Below, in pieces: positions 10,929 to 24,540 of a stretch of 64,000 bases of DNA (position 1 is its first letter; each line of letters begins with the position of its first letter). The notes beneath the pieces are model-generated. The model was not told the DNA's origin. It did no database searches and saw only the letters and a program-made list of their open reading frames with translations. The position numbers and the translations under genes are program-made. This DNA is from Penelope pileata (Eukaryota > Chordata > Aves > Galliformes > Cracidae), in the NCBI GenBank assembly GCA_013396635.1, contig WBMW01000162.1, forward strand, positions 718,903 through 782,902. The letters are read 5' to 3'.

Positions 10929-13900
10929 TTGCTCTGAGATGCATGCTTTTTGGCAAACCTGGGAATGTGATGGGCATGGTCTGCATCTGATGCTGTGTCC
11001 TAAACTTCCAACTGGGGACTGCAGCACAAAATGGATTCAGGCTGCAACATTGTTATGTTCAACAGCTGCAACCATAAAAAATGAAGAAAAAGGAAAAAAA
11101 AAACAGCCCTTTGCAGGAGCAAATAAAGGCTTTGCTGGCTGTAAACAATGTGCAGACTGCCTTTTGGGGAGCTCTGATGCATGAGCATAAGGGACAGCCA
11201 TCTCCAGAGGCCTTAATTTGTTTCTTACTGAAGTAAAGAGCTACTATTTGTATTGCTCTGGTTTTCCCCAGCTTTTTTCCCTCCTTATCCACTTTAATCA
11301 AGACGACTTTTTTTTACCCATTCTCATTCCAACACAGCTCAAGTATCACTGCCTCTGTTTAAGCACAGACAAGGAATCCAATTGATTTGACATGAAAAGT
11401 AATGGATCAGCACCAGCGTGTGGGTGGCAGAGCAAATTTTGAAAAGAAGTTTATTTGATAGCACCTGTAGTGCAAGTGGCAGCTAGAGAGAGCAGTGAGG
11501 TATTTTGAAACACACTGGCTACATATTTTAAGGTTACTGGTCACAACACAGAATATTTAAAGGATTATTCCATGGCCCTGACTCGCACCAATGTAGGGCA
11601 CGGGACTGAACAAAAATTGGAAAGAGCAACACAGCAACTCCAGAATTAGGCTCACTGTGGGTATACATATGACCCAGCACCACCTGAAGCCAGTCAGAGG
11701 ATGCATGGCCCTGAGATGAGGCCCATTTTTCACCACTTCAGCACTGACTGAGCCACAGATAAGCACAAATCATTTGATTTGAAGCCGTGTATCATTCCAT
11801 TACAGCAAACCTCTCTTAGGAACTTCATAATAAATTATACCAGATGTGCCTCCAATAGTTTCACAGATTTATACATTTTACAAAAGTTATGAATCTCACA
11901 AAAAGTATCAGTTGAAAAGCCAATGAATCTTGTCACTGCTAAAACGTAGTGACATTTCCAAAAAGCAACAGACATTACCAGTTAAAATCTCATTTTACTT
12001 TCACTGCAGTACATCAAGAATAGCTTCAATGAAAGCCTTAAGGCTGCTTTGACATAAAGTTGTTGTAAAACAGGTCTAAGCCCAGGACACTCCTAAAATC
12101 CCTCATATGCATCTCATTATCAAGTAATTATGGGGTATCTTCTACTTTCAAGAAACGCTGCAATAAATCCAGGCTGGTTCATAGGTCTCCTAAGCCACGA
12201 GTGTAAAAGCAGTCAGCAGGCTGACACACAACTCAATATCAAATTGCTTATATTTATCTCCTACACCAACTATTGCCTCTCCTGTCTGATGGGTGCCTCC
12301 AGAGAGTGATTCATTCCAGCTCCCTGCGATACCCATCTTAGATGAATCACCTTTCAGAGGCATCCATCTCTCCTGCTGACTCCAGGAAGCTCACACAACT
12401 TTCTCAGTACTTACAGAGGCTTTACATTTAGATGCATCTGGATGACTCCAAATCTGTCTGCCTCAGGCTGGTGGAAGCACTTCAGTACTGGCTTACCTGC
12501 TATGAATTAAAGCAGATGCTGCAGCTTCCTTGCCTGACTTAGAGCCTATTTAAACACTTTTGAGGAAGAGTGGGGCAAAAGAACATTTTGTAGGTAAGCA
12601 GCTGGGGCAAAAGTGAGTGTGTATCATGGCTGTGTTGCATTCTGTAACCCCTGGAAATAAAGAAGACACCTCCCAAATGTTTTTCCTCCACTGCCATTTC
12701 TCTGATGGGACATGTGGGGTAAGTCTCCCTCATCTGTGTGCTCAGGCACTGGGGTACATACAGTCTTCTCGCTGCAGCTCTGCTGCGTTGGGAAGTGAGG
12801 ACTCACAAGACTGAGATGAAGACATCCTCAGAAGTATTCATGTGGCCGTGGGATTTGGCTCAACACACACCTCACATCCTCTGGAACCACTCAGCTTCCA
12901 TGTGCCAACCTCCTGGCAGCTGTCTCTGCTCCATTTTCCTTCCAGGTGAGCAGCATCTTCCAACCAGCGGCCTGCAGCCACCTGGGTGCCTGCTTAGCGC
13001 TGAAGGAGACTCCTTGCCTGCATTACACTCTGCCATAGAGGAGCCAACATTTCTGTGGCTCTTCCAGGAAGGTAGAAAGCCCAGGAAGCCACAAACCTAA
13101 ACAGCCTGGAAATTGCCAGGAAGAGGGCACTGCTCCCTGCTCTCCTCCCAGCACACAGACCCAGGGCCCAAGTCCCTGTAGCATCCCTCCAAATGTTCTC
13201 CTGATGCCTGGGAAGGAAGCAGGGACAGCTGCAGTGCTTTTGGGAAGCTGGTGGCTGCCCTACCCCATTCGGATTCATTGGAAATTCCTGTTAAAATTTT
13301 TGCTGCTCTGTAAAACTGGCTGCATGCACATTTAATGTGTGGGTTAGCAGGGGCTTAGCATTAGTTCTGCCTGGCCAGCCTCATCCTCAGCAAGAACCTT
13401 TTCATTTTCAGCCTGTCGGCTATGACAAGCACTGTCATGTAGTCACTTCCAGTCTATTGCCCTTTCTTCCCACGATGATCCGATTTTCCTTCCCTAAGGG
13501 AACAGACAGTGCAATTTTTGAGGACAGGGAGCAGGTTAAGACTCTGGAACAGATGTGCCCCCAACAGCTGGATGGGGTTAGGCTGTAGGCAGCCACTGGC
13601 TCAGGAAACAAGCAGCAGCAAATCTATGCATTAACCACCTCATCCCACTGCAACGCTGCTCCTCAAGAACCAGGTGAGGGCAGGGATTACTATTTCACAC
13701 TTCCTAAAATCCAACAGCAACGCACCAACACAAGCAGTCAGCTTCATCAGCTCCTTCAACTTCCTTTAGGGCATTTTTCCCTCATGAAAGAAAGACCAGC
13801 TCACTGCTCAGACTGCACAATACTCTATCACACACAAATTCTCAAGAAAAATGACAGATTGCCTGCTGTACCAAAACCCAGCCCTGTTTGTAATTTAAGC

Positions 13901-14898
13901 CAGGTAGATGGAAGAACTGGAAGTCACGCTCTGCTGTGCAGCACCTATTGCTTTGCTTTTATCCCGGATTAGTGCTGAATTTAACTCACAAAAAAAGGAA
14001 TTGCAACTTCGCTTCTGGTTGGAATAGCAAAAATCAGAACAGCTCAAGTATTCCTAACAACCTACCACACCTGGTGGGAAGAGAGTTCATTTCTGACAGA
14101 ACAAGCAACTTTGGGAAGCACCACTCAGCCCTCTAAGACATCTGACATCGAATGAATAAACTTGCAACAGCACAGTTAAAGCCTGAGAGTTCTACAGACA
14201 GTAAGAAAATAACGAAACCTTGAACCTGAACATTAGGAATCTTTCTAGAAAGATTTCCTTTCACCCTTTGATTTATATTACACCTATCTCTGCTGTACAT
14301 CTTCCTGCATCACTGTCCTAAGTGCAGTGATCTCTCTCACTGGACATCACCAAATCTCCAGCTGACACTTCGGTGTGCTGTGAAGTTGGCATGCACTCTG
14401 CAGGGAACGAGCCCTGCTTCTGCACTTTGTGTTAGACTGTCATGTCAGAGCCAGAGCACACCACACACCTCACGGTTTCTATCTTGTGGCTTCTGTATTA
14501 AGGAATTGCTTCAGAGCTGACACCTCTGAAAACGAGGGGGGAAGCAGTGCAAGGGAACAACTGCCATCCCGAGCTCAGGGACAGCAAGCGCAAAAAGTTG
14601 GTGCCTCCGTCTCAAAAACAATGATAGATCTAGGGCACATCACTGAAATACTACTGAAAATTCAATAGCATAGCACAGAGCTGATTTCCTAGCTTTCTTA
14701 ACAGCCAGAATTGAAGTACAATAACTTTTTTCAATTGTTCTTCTTTCAACATCAGTTTCTTCATCAGAAATCATTCACACAGCAACTGAACGCACAAGAC
14801 AGACACTTAACTGCACTTAGCCTAGGTAATATAAAGTGCTAAAAATGCTATCAAAGCATTACTTTAAAAATGTACAAATACATACACACGCACTCATA
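10929..14898. other. Unique DNA, no gene recognised
   Basis: No supported gene. An acceptor-like TTCCTTGCCTGACTTAG at 12526-12542 and a TAG/GTAAGC donor at 12593 bound a 51-bp block that is open in one frame. Such pairs are expected by chance in a window this size, so it is not called as an exon. Frames at 12738-13100 (+) and 12994-13278 (-) overlap and are judged chance. Confidence 0.5.
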
Positions 14899-14939
14899 TT
14901 ACTTTGCATGGAACACAGCAGGAGTAGCATGCAAAGTAA
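14899..14939. repeat. Perfect 12-bp inverted repeat (hairpin)
   Basis: Arm TTACTTTGCATG at 14899-14910 and its exact reverse complement at 14928-14939 are separated by a 17-nt spacer. The arms contain a GCAAAG/CTTTGC core that resembles half of an octamer (ATGCAAAT) site. It could be a cruciform, a pair of divergent protein sites or a chance palindrome. The arms show no mismatch. Confidence 0.75.
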
Positions 14940-14984
14940 ATTCCTGCCTCTGCTTAAATATAAAGGAAAAAAAGCATTTACCGT

Positions 14985-15245
14985 CAGGCACAGGCGAGTT
15001 TAATTCGGGAACATTGTAGGACGGTAACGGTGCCACTCTCGCCGAATGTTTCTTCATCCTTTGAAATTGCTCCTACTCACACACTCGCCTGTCTTTGGTC
15101 TGCATCGCTTTTGGTCCCGAGTTCTATAGTAAACACGGCTGGGGCTGGTGGCTGGATGCTGCTCTGGAGATGCTGCAGTAGGCTACGAGTACTGATTTGC
15201 TGTTTCCCCGGGAAACCATTTGCAACACACTCAAACAACGCTTGA
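14985..15245. other. CpG-enriched patch
   Basis: CpG dinucleotides are noticeably denser here than in the flanks (for example in the AATTCGGG, GACGGTAACGG and CTCGCCGAA words). No TATA box, open frame or repeat-element signature goes with them. It could be a weakly methylated regulatory segment or a young insertion not recognised here. It is too small and AT-containing to call a CpG-island promoter. Confidence 0.3.
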
Positions 15246-18200
15246 CCCCTGCTAACACTTTTCTTTCACTCAGTTGTTAAGTACAGCAGATAAAATATAA
15301 ATAAATTAGCTGTTGCTCTTCTCTAACTTGAAAGCACCGCAGCCCCATTGTAGGAAAAGAACGATTTCGCATCAGATATCTGCTCTGTGTTAGCAGAGCA
15401 GAAGGGAGATTCTCAGACAACTGCAAGGGAATTATGCAATGCAATTTTCTGGTTCCTTACACTGTGACAATGTAGGTATGATTACAGTATTTATTTTAAA
15501 GAAACTTTGAATAATGTAACTCCTACAGAGCCGCCAAACCAGGAATGCATTGGGCAAAAGAGCCGGTAACATCCAGCTCTGCGTCAGGTAACGAGGCAGT
15601 GGTATTGCAGGAGTCTCTCCTCTTTTAATGCCCTACAAAAATAGTCACAACCAGGAGACATATATAGGCCACAGTTGGTCTGAATTCTTCCCTTGAGGCA
15701 CTCAGGTCACTCTTACCCTCTTTCTTCTACATCTACTCTCTTCTACTCCTCTGTTATTATTGTTATTTCTGTTATAGGATGTTGTTTGCTCAGAGCAGCA
15801 AGAAAGTTTCATTGAGCAAACCAGTGACAGCCTGTAAAAGTTTTGCACCTCTCAGAAAACCCCATTCACTTGTACAACACAGTACTAGGCCGGAGCTTTC
15901 TGTGCCAGGAGATGTTTTTCAGCATCTCACAAGGGTTGTGTCTTCACCAAAACTCTATTGGGTCTTGGCCAAGATTTTATAGGTGGAAACATTTCCATTT
16001 ATATTCAATGTATTTATTATAGCAACTATTGGAAACACAAAGGAGAGAAAGACAGCTACCTGTACCAATATATAGTAGTAAAGCCACTGAATTTTTATGG
16101 GTCACGACTATATAACTTTCACCTATAGACTTTGTGCCTTTGCTAGCAACTGAAGCTTGGTCCTCCATCGCCTACTACACAGCCAAACAGGGAGAAGTCA
16201 TTGGCTAGAAGGAAGGCAACACAGCGATCTGATATCCAACCCAGAATAACACACGCTGGGCTTCCTAAAGGCAGCCTGCAGGAATCTCAAATGTTTTACA
16301 CTGTAGCAACAGCCTCTTTCTGGGCACAAAATGGCTATTGCAGAGGACATCAGCTACAGCAACTCCTCCTCTGAGTGCTGCAGTGTCAGCCCATGACCCC
16401 ATCGTACCCACAGGAGGCAGGAAATGGCTCCAGGGCCACCAGGGCCACCAAGCCAGCAGTGCAGGATGTTATCTCAAATGTGCGATGTTGTTCTGCGCAT
16501 CTTTTACTCCTGTTTGTGTGGTCTGCACTCTTTATCATTAGGGAGCGGTGAGACAGCAAGGCACAGAAAATGCCTAGCACTACAGAAGAGAACGAGATCT
16601 CAAGGCCATCTTGTTCCAGTGCAGAGAACAACAGCCCTGGGTCATACTACAGAAAAAGTACCGGGGAGATAAATGGTTACAGCTGCCTGTTTTTCCACCC
16701 AGTGTGTCCTCTCCTGGAGCTCTGCTTTAGGATCTTCACTATATCCCCTGAGACTAGGGCTCACCACCCTGATGGCTTTTCCCAAAGCATCACACTGCAT
16801 CGCATACAGCTAACCAGCTTGTACTGCTTATCTGCATTCAGATGACTTCTCGTGCTGTGTAACAAGCGCTATTCCAAAGGAAATTATCTTTCAAATTTGC
16901 AGAAGGAATTTTATTCTCCCCTCTGAAGTGCTGAGAGTCAGCAGACTTTGTGATAGAGTAATCACAAGTTAAGTAATTGCTGGCTCCACAATCACAAGGC
17001 TATCTATTAATACATGTCTAGTCCTTGAGCATTTATATAACGTAAACAATATAACACAGATGGTTTTTAGAAAACCATTTCTGCAAATAGGAGTTTATAA
17101 TGGAATCATTAACGAACCTTAACAATGGTGAGGGTGAAACGCATGAGACAATGTCAAGCAATTTGAGACGTTTCTTTCAGACAATTTCAATGTTACCAGC
17201 AGGACGTGGTTGCATCAAAAAATAGCTGTGTTTTTTTCCAAAGGAAGATCAGCCATTTTTTTTTAACAAAGCAACTCAGAAGCCATATTCATATCCAGAA
17301 AAACCCTTTCAAGTATCTACCCCAGCAATCTCTGCTTTGTACAACAGTTACAAGAGAAAAGAAGCAGAGACAAAAGCTTTAAAAATGTGTGACTGTTACC
17401 TGTAACTCCCACTGAAGATTGCAGCTTGAAAAACATCAGCTTCTCTGGCTACACCAGTCTGAGCCTTGACCACCTATCTCTGCTCCTACCATGAACAGCT
17501 GATTGCATTTATGTAGGAGATGCTATTCATGTTCTTATATATCCTCCATCACCACTGTAAGCACATCAAAGAAAAGAATAAAATAATATGGTGCAGAAGG
17601 GAGAGAAGCAAGCTGTCCTCTCTCCTGAAGTACATCAGACACAAATCCATCCACACGTGTATTTCATGTCCAAATTCACCAGGATGGCATGACAGTTATC
17701 CCACAGATTGCAAGTCAACATGAAATCTGTGGATACTTACATTTATGCATGGTACCACAACGGGAAAACATGGTTTGTTTTCCCAAAAATCAAGTGTAGT
17801 TTCCGTGTACCTCTAAAAGAGATCTTCACAAGGTGTTGCTTGCCTCAGGTTCTGTGCTTTCAACCTGCAACATGTCAGAAGTTCTGTTACCTGCAGGGAG
17901 TGGGAGCTTTGTGCTACCTGGAATCCTGGCCCACAACTGCTGGGGCTGCGACCAGTCGGCCCCTCCCGAACGCGCCGGTGAGGCAGTCCTGAATTAACAC
18001 AACCCCGTGTGCCACATAACCAACACATACATACAATTATTTTCACTCAGATTGTCCCTATCTGTCAAGGAAATACAGAGTGTATTTCCTGAATTACTGT
18101 GCCTCAGTCCAGCTCCCTCAACCCCAAGAGCCTTGGGGCCTAAGACCTCAGAACCGCCCCCGCTGGCTCTTCGCCCAGCACAGGCCCGGCACGCGCTGCC

Positions 18201-18451
18201 CACCGTTGTCTGTCCCTCAGAACATCTTAACCCAGCCGAGCACGTGGGGAAGCTGCAGGGCTGCTGACTCATGGAGCAGACAACAAACCAGTGCTGGAAG
18301 GAGCTGGAACTAAGAGTGCTGAATCACATTTGCTAAGACTGCTCCATGCTCCCATCAGAAAGAGACGGATGATGTCAAAATAGCTACTGGTCTCTTGGCT
18401 TGCAACAGTAGTTAGCCAAGCATACCTGAGGGACCTATTGTAAAGACTATT
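15246..18451. other. Unique DNA, no gene recognised
   Basis: No coding or RNA gene is supported. A TAACTCCCACTGAAG word at 17403 followed by ACACCAGTCTGAG might be the eroded trace of a palindromic amniote repeat. A CpG-containing stretch spans 17940-18250 with overlapping open frames on both strands and no recognisable protein. Confidence 0.5.
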
Positions 18452-18592
18452 TCATAGAATCATAGAATGGCCTGAGTTGGAAGGGACCTCAAAGATCATC
18501 AAGTTCCAACCCCCTGCTGCAGGCAGGGTTGTCAACCTCTAGACCTAGTGCTAGAGCAGGTTGCTCAGGACCCCTTCCAACCTGGCCCTGAA
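18452..18592 (-). mobile_element. CR1: CR1 LINE 3' fragment
   Basis: The + strand begins TCATAGAATCATAGAATGGC and continues CTGAGTTGGAAGGGACCTC. It then runs through AGTTCCAACCCCCTGC and a CCTTCCAACCTGGCC word, the complement of the avian CR1 3' untranslated end. The 3' terminus with its ATTCTATGA octamer repeats is intact and the 5' side is truncated. Divergence is low to moderate, so this is a comparatively young CR1 for the window. Confidence 0.95.
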
Positions 18593-18901
18593 GACCTATT
18601 TACCCTTGTTCATCAAAATTCTAACCTATGTCAAAAGCTGTAGTGGAACTTTGGGTAAGCACATCTAAGTGTCAGTCCCATACAGATGGATGCTTGCTTA
18701 CAATCCATGCTCCAGCCACAGATGCACTTGGTTTCTGTTGACAAAGCTGGAAGAGATAATACCCCATTTGGAGGTGTATCTGGTGGTAAGATACAAACAA
18801 TGAAATCCCCAAGAAGGACACTCTGCCACCTGGTGTCACTAGGACTACAGACAACATAACCAATAAACTCTATGAGCCATGCCAGGTTTGGTTTGAAGGG
18901 C

Positions 18902-18914
18902 TTTTTTTTTTTTT
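18902..18914. repeat. Poly(T) run
   Basis: Thirteen consecutive T, not adjacent to the CR1 that ends about 310 bp upstream. Confidence 0.75.
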
Positions 18915-21900
18915 CTCCATATGGGAAACAACTGGCAATCAAAATCACAGTGTTAATATAATCCCATTGGGAAATGATGGAATATCTGATCCAAAGAAGA
19001 TGACAAGTGTGCTGTTGCCCCAGGGACAATCATCTCAGATAAAGGAAAATAGCTGTAGAGGTACACAAAACACTGAGTTTTCTCATTGATAATGGGATTA
19101 ATTTCACCTGCCTTTGAACACCACAGTCTGAAACAGCTACGCCAAAATCTTGTTAAGGCGAATGGTGAGAAACTGCCATCTCTAGAAGACAGCTTGCCTG
19201 GTCCCTCTTGCATGTCTGTTGCAATCCGAAATCAGGAGAACACCGAAGGCACACATTTTTTTCCAGTGAGGTGACTCGCTCACCCCTGGCCATTTTAGAT
19301 ACCAAGTTAGGGCAGATGCTTCCAATGGCAAACACTGTTAATACTTGCTAAAGACAGGAAAAGACTTACTTTGACTCTACTTGGTTCTAGAACAGGGTTC
19401 AAATCCAAAACCACAGTCCTTGTTTGTTTTGAACACAGCTAGTTAGGAGATCTGTATGCAATCCACTTCCCACAAGGCCCCACAGGCGACAGGTCAGTCT
19501 GTTCCCAATTACTAGACCATAATACCCTCATAAACATGACTTTATTGGCTCTTGCAGGCTGAGCATGTGTTTTAAGATGACAAGCTAAAGGGCTGTTATC
19601 AAGTTCATTTTACCTTGCTGGAATATAAATTAGATGCAAGACACAGAAGAGACAGTCAAACTGAGATCAAAACAGATGGATCCTCCAAAAGGCATTTCTA
19701 TGTAAAAAGAATTCAAGGCTGTGGTTTGAACATTTACCAGAAGCGAGCAGCAAATGTTACTTGATTCAAACAGCAAACTCTATCCAAAACAACTTCCAAG
19801 GCTTGCAGAAAAAAGAACTGTAAATCTCCCTCCTGTGCCAAGTCACGTCACATGGATTTTAAAGATTAAAATCCTGAATTCCTTGCTTTGTCTTAACTCA
19901 GACAAAATCCCCACTGACTTAAATATTGCTGGATCTCAGGGTATCAACTCTACTCTGATAGGAACCTGTAAACACCTAAGTCAAGACCCTTCAGCCCCCA
20001 TCAGTGTGTGCTCACATATCACATGTAGACAACAGGGGGCAAACTGTTTCCTGTTGTGCTTGATGCAGGAGCAACAATCACCTCTGCACACATCCAGGGG
20101 CTGTTTGACCAAACACCTGCCTCCTCCAGCTCAGAGACATGGCAGTTCACCATCCCCCATGAACACCACACTCTTATGTGCTCAGGAGGAGCAGGGCAGC
20201 TCTGACTCAGAGAAATATCGAAGTGCTTGGAGGGTCCTACTCACTAGTTTAATACAATTGTGTTCTCAAGTGCCTTCCTGATGAACAGATTAAAAATCAC
20301 CACGTCAGCAGCGGTGAGTTCCCGGCTGTCTTCTCCAAATCTTCCATCCCTTAGGGCCAGAGCAAGATGAGTGATTCTGCCATGGCATTTCAGCCTGGGA
20401 GCTGCTGCTCCCAGCCATCACCTGGCTTGTGGCAGAAAGACTGCCGTAACCTTGACTTCTCTATCATCAGACATGTCACATTTGAGAACATTCATATTGA
20501 AGACACACTGAAGTCTCCATGCATTATGCTCACTGACACACAAACAGAACTTTATTCAGCTTTTCTGGTATTCTGCAAATACCTAGAAGCAGATTACTCA
20601 TTTCCTGCTGAAATCCCACCTAATAACCACAAGCAATGCTACTAAATTTGAAGAGATTTTAATTCCCTTGGGGCTGCGTGTTTACACACTGATCTCCAGA
20701 GGCTCATGTTAACATGGGTTGCTATTTTCAATAAATCAGCCCAGGAATTCACCCTTTACTACCCACCCTGTTATTCTAGTGAAACAAAAAAAAATAATAT
20801 GATCTATTTTGGGGCTTCCCAAGCAGGCAGTTTACAGAAATAAGATTAACAGCACAGGCTAAACATCCACTCAGAGATAATGATAGGAAGATTTGCAGTC
20901 TGTTGTCACACAGGGCAGGAAAGCTTCTCCCTGCTGCCACAAGCCTTTTCAGTCCATTGTTTTTCCACCAAAGCCCAAAGAGCTGTAGGTAAGCAGATGG
21001 CAGCTGGGCCCTGTGCTGTTGGCTCCGACAGCACTGTGACACCAGGAGCTAAAATGCTCAGATCATGGATGATCTGTGGGTTGGCTGCAAGAGGCCAGCT
21101 GCTGTAATTTATTGTTACACATCACACAGTGCTGTGTTGCTTACCAACAAACCCAAAGTATCTCATAGCTGTCCTGATCCCAGTACCTCCCTCCAGAGGT
21201 ACACAGCTGACCTGGAAGTACTAACATCTGTAGCAGTGCTTTTGGAAAGCTTTTCATTCACTACAGGATTTCACAGACCTGACAACTAATGTTTCCAAGC
21301 TTTACCAGGGAAATACAGGGACTGAAAACTTCACGTAATAAAACAAACTTCAGATTTTCCTTAGCTGTGTGACTTTTAGAACAAAAACCCTCCCCTGTAA
21401 CGATCATGAGATGCACACCGAAGTCTCCAGAGCTGGCAATGCAGCCTCTTAGGTTTTTTGTTCTGTTGTGACATGAAAAGATCATACAGTAAGGAATAAA
21501 TAATCTTCTAATGCAATTAAAAAAACTAAGAAATATCAGTTGTGAGCATGGGCAACCTTTCTTTAATTTTAAATGAGTAACCTGGTGTTTCATGGGCACA
21601 GCAAATACATCAGCCTAGACATACCCTCAATATTTTGGAATCATAGGAAACAAGACCTGAATTTCAGGTTGACAAAAGTATAAGAAGTTACCTCCAACAT
21701 TAGGAAGCCATTCCCATTCATACTTGCAGAAGAATAAGAAGGTGCTCAATGAAAAACCAAGAAATGAATCAGGAGGAACCTTACTTCAGCAGCACCATGC
21801 CCACTGTGCCACTGGCATCAGAGCTTCCATTGGGTTGAATCGATCCTGCTGGCCTAATCCTGAATGAGTAAGGCAAAGTTTGTTCAGCACTGCATCGTAA

Positions 21901-23575
21901 ATTTCAGCTTACAGGATTTACTGAAAGCTAGGCACAGCGAAGAGCAAGAATCTCATGAGCAGCACACACAGATTTGATTTGAAGAACAGACCTCATGTGA
22001 AGGATTCAATCTCAGCAGACTCCCTGCAATCCAGCCTCCCTGCTTGAGAAGCAGCACTGGCAGAATTGTGAGCCTATGGGATCACGCTGTGAGCTTCTGA
22101 AGCGCTGTCTGAGTCTGGGCATCCCTCATCAAGAGTCACCTGAATTTCTAACTCTTTGTAAGTTTAAAAGATGAGAAGAAAGGCTTCTGCTTCAGCCTGG
22201 CCACTGAAACCTGCCGACATAAAACAGCCCGAGGAGACACACAGCTCACAGTCTGCAGTAAGAGTAGTAAAGAATAAGTCTGGTATCATTCAAATATCCA
22301 ACACAGACTTCCCAGATAGAATAATAAAGTCAGAAGCTCAACACTTACATTGTTTTTTGTTGCTGCTGGATGTTTGTTGGTATGTTTGTTTTTTTTCCCC
22401 CTGGGGAAAACAGCTTAGCTGTAATTGCATGTCAGATTATTGTTTGCCTTCCCCACATTTTATTAACAGAAGTGCCACAAATGAAATAAGCTGTCTACAT
22501 TTTCTAATTCCACAATTACGAAGTGCCTCCTTCTTTGCCACAGGAGAGCATTTGAGTTGAGACAACTTCCATTTTGTGTTTGTCATCATGACTGCAGTGC
22601 ATGTCGGTGACAAAGTATATCACTTCTTGTATTTGCTATCTTTCGTGTAGCCAGCAGTTAATGAGATGGCTTTAGGCTTTTTTCAATACCACTATCAGAA
22701 CAGAGTAGCAGGCTGGGAACCTAGGGCTGGCTAGTTCCAAGATGCCACCATGTCTCTCTGGGCAGGTTCAGCAATGGGAGCAGGAGCTTGCACCATCCAA
22801 CGCTGCGATCGCCACCACCCAGATGACAGCACAAAGTTCCTTGGACGAAGGAAAAATAACCAGTTTTTAGGACAAACATGGCATGAAGAGATAGCATTTG
22901 TTTTCCTGTTCTTGGTGCTGCATTACGTTTCTAATTTTACATTCCACAGCCCCTCTAATTTTAAAGGCTGGGTGCGCACTCAGAGATTTTGAAGCGAGAT
23001 CTGAAGCTTTAGAAAAGATCTGAAAAAGGATAGAGCAATCAGAGGTCAAAAAAAAAAGGTGCGTGTGTGAAAATGGAAAGAATGGGGGTCAAGCACTTAA
23101 CGAAGAGGGGAGACAGCAAAGCAGGCTTCATGTATGTAAGAGGTCCGTGCACAAAAGAAAAGATCAATTATGGACATCTGTGCTGACAGGGCCAGGAGCA
23201 AGAGATTTTAATTGCATTAACGAAAAGTTCTGTCAGCAGATGAACTGTTTAACAAGGAGAACAAAGAACCACTAAATGGGACGATACCAGGTACAGAATT
23301 TCCATTGCAGGAGGGTTTTATGACAGGCAGCAGAGCTGCCTGCCTCAGAGCACAAGGACAGAGTAGGTCCACTTCCTATCCTAAGATGACTGTGAGAAAC
23401 AATTTCACCCTCCAGTGAAGACCACAGCTCCAGAAGCTGCTAAACATGCATTTAGAAATTGGGGTCCTTCAAAGTGACTACCTGTGGGTACTTACACCCT
23501 CATGGATGTACAGACCTTGCCCTTCATTTACCTTATCCCATTCATCAAACAATACTGCTCTAACAACAAAAAGGT

Positions 23576-23619
23576 GCTAATAATAAAACCAGCTATTATT
23601 AACCGAGCTAATAATAAAA
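23576..23619. repeat. Nested direct and inverted AT-rich repeat
   Basis: GCTAATAATAAAA occurs exactly at 23576-23588 and again at 23607-23619. Between them lies GCTATTATTA, whose TATTATTA is the reverse complement of TAATAATA in both flanking copies. The structure can form alternative stem-loops. It may come from microsatellite-like slippage combined with a local inversion. Confidence 0.75.
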
Positions 23620-24540
23620 ACTAGGGTGAAGGAAACATACTGCTAGCACAGAATGGGAGTCAGAAGTAGGATGCTCTGCAGAATTCCCAGATACACATCC
23701 CCTTACTGCATGCAAGTGATGTTTTCCAACTTGCAGCTCAGGACCACTGTTAAGGACAAACAAAAAATGCTAGAAAGGAAAGAAAACCTGGTGCCAGCAA
23801 GCCTCACTTATTATTTGGGCTTCTGTGCCTTCTTTGGAAGAAACTTAGATCTCTAAAAATCAAAATAGTTTGACACTCATTACCCTCTAGCACGGGACTT
23901 CAGAAAATTTACCAAGCAGATGTGAAGCTTTGCAAAGATTCCTACTGCAGTGTCAGGGCTTCACATGGAAGAGAACCAATTTCTGACCCGGCTTGGCTTC
24001 AGGAGCTGATGCTGCACAACGTGTTGTAGCTTTCTAAAGAGACAAAGCAAGTCCTCATTTAATGGGCAATAGACTCAAATTCAAGATTGTAGTTGAGGCC
24101 CTATACCAGATTAATTTCCTGTAGCTCTGATGGTTAGTCATAAAATCTGCTACCTCCTGTTTTCTGCTATTTTATTTAAAAGCATTTTTATTTTCCATTT
24201 TAATTGCTGATCTGCTGCCAAGGTAGCTTTGCTTCTGCAAAACTCCAGCTACATTTATTTAGCGATGATGAAACAACAGACCAGAATCTCATCTGCAAGA
24301 CATCAGTCTTAGTCTACTGCAGCCAGTACTTGCAATTAGCAATTAGGTAATTGTGGTAGTAAAGACTGAGCACAAAAAGTCTTCCATCACCTGCAGAGCC
24401 CCTCTGAAATCAACAGTCTCTGCTGAGTGCCAAAGTCCATCCATACTCTTCAGCGTGGGTTCCACAGAGGATGTTCATGTATCCCTGCTCCAGCAGAAGA
24501 TGGATCCCACATGAGCTTAATTCTCCAATTTTTTCCCCAG

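Larger units (their letters stand above)
18593..24540. other. Unique DNA, no gene recognised
   Basis: No supported gene. It holds a 13-T run at 18902-18914 and the nested direct and inverted repeat at 23576-23619. A TTTTCAG acceptor-like site at 20952 and a TAG/GTAAGC donor at 20988 bound only 36 bases. The 175-codon + frame at 19754-20281 shows no family resemblance. Confidence 0.5.

Noticed and set aside
11401..11450. GTGGGTGGCAGAGCAAATTTTGAA resembling a MIR core
   Set aside because: Only one block matches and the flanking MIR blocks are absent.
12543..12593. 51-bp block between an acceptor-like and a TAG/GTAAGC donor-like site on +
   Set aside because: Open in one frame only and so short that such pairs are expected by chance in 64 kb.
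17390..17480. TAACTCCCACTGAAG ... ACACCAGTCTGAG resembling an amniote palindromic repeat, also readable as a minus-strand exon
   Set aside because: Only two short words match and the arms do not pair convincingly; the acceptor for the exon reading is poor.
20953..20988. 36-bp micro-exon-like block on +
   Set aside because: Good acceptor and donor, but too short and without neighbouring exons to support it.
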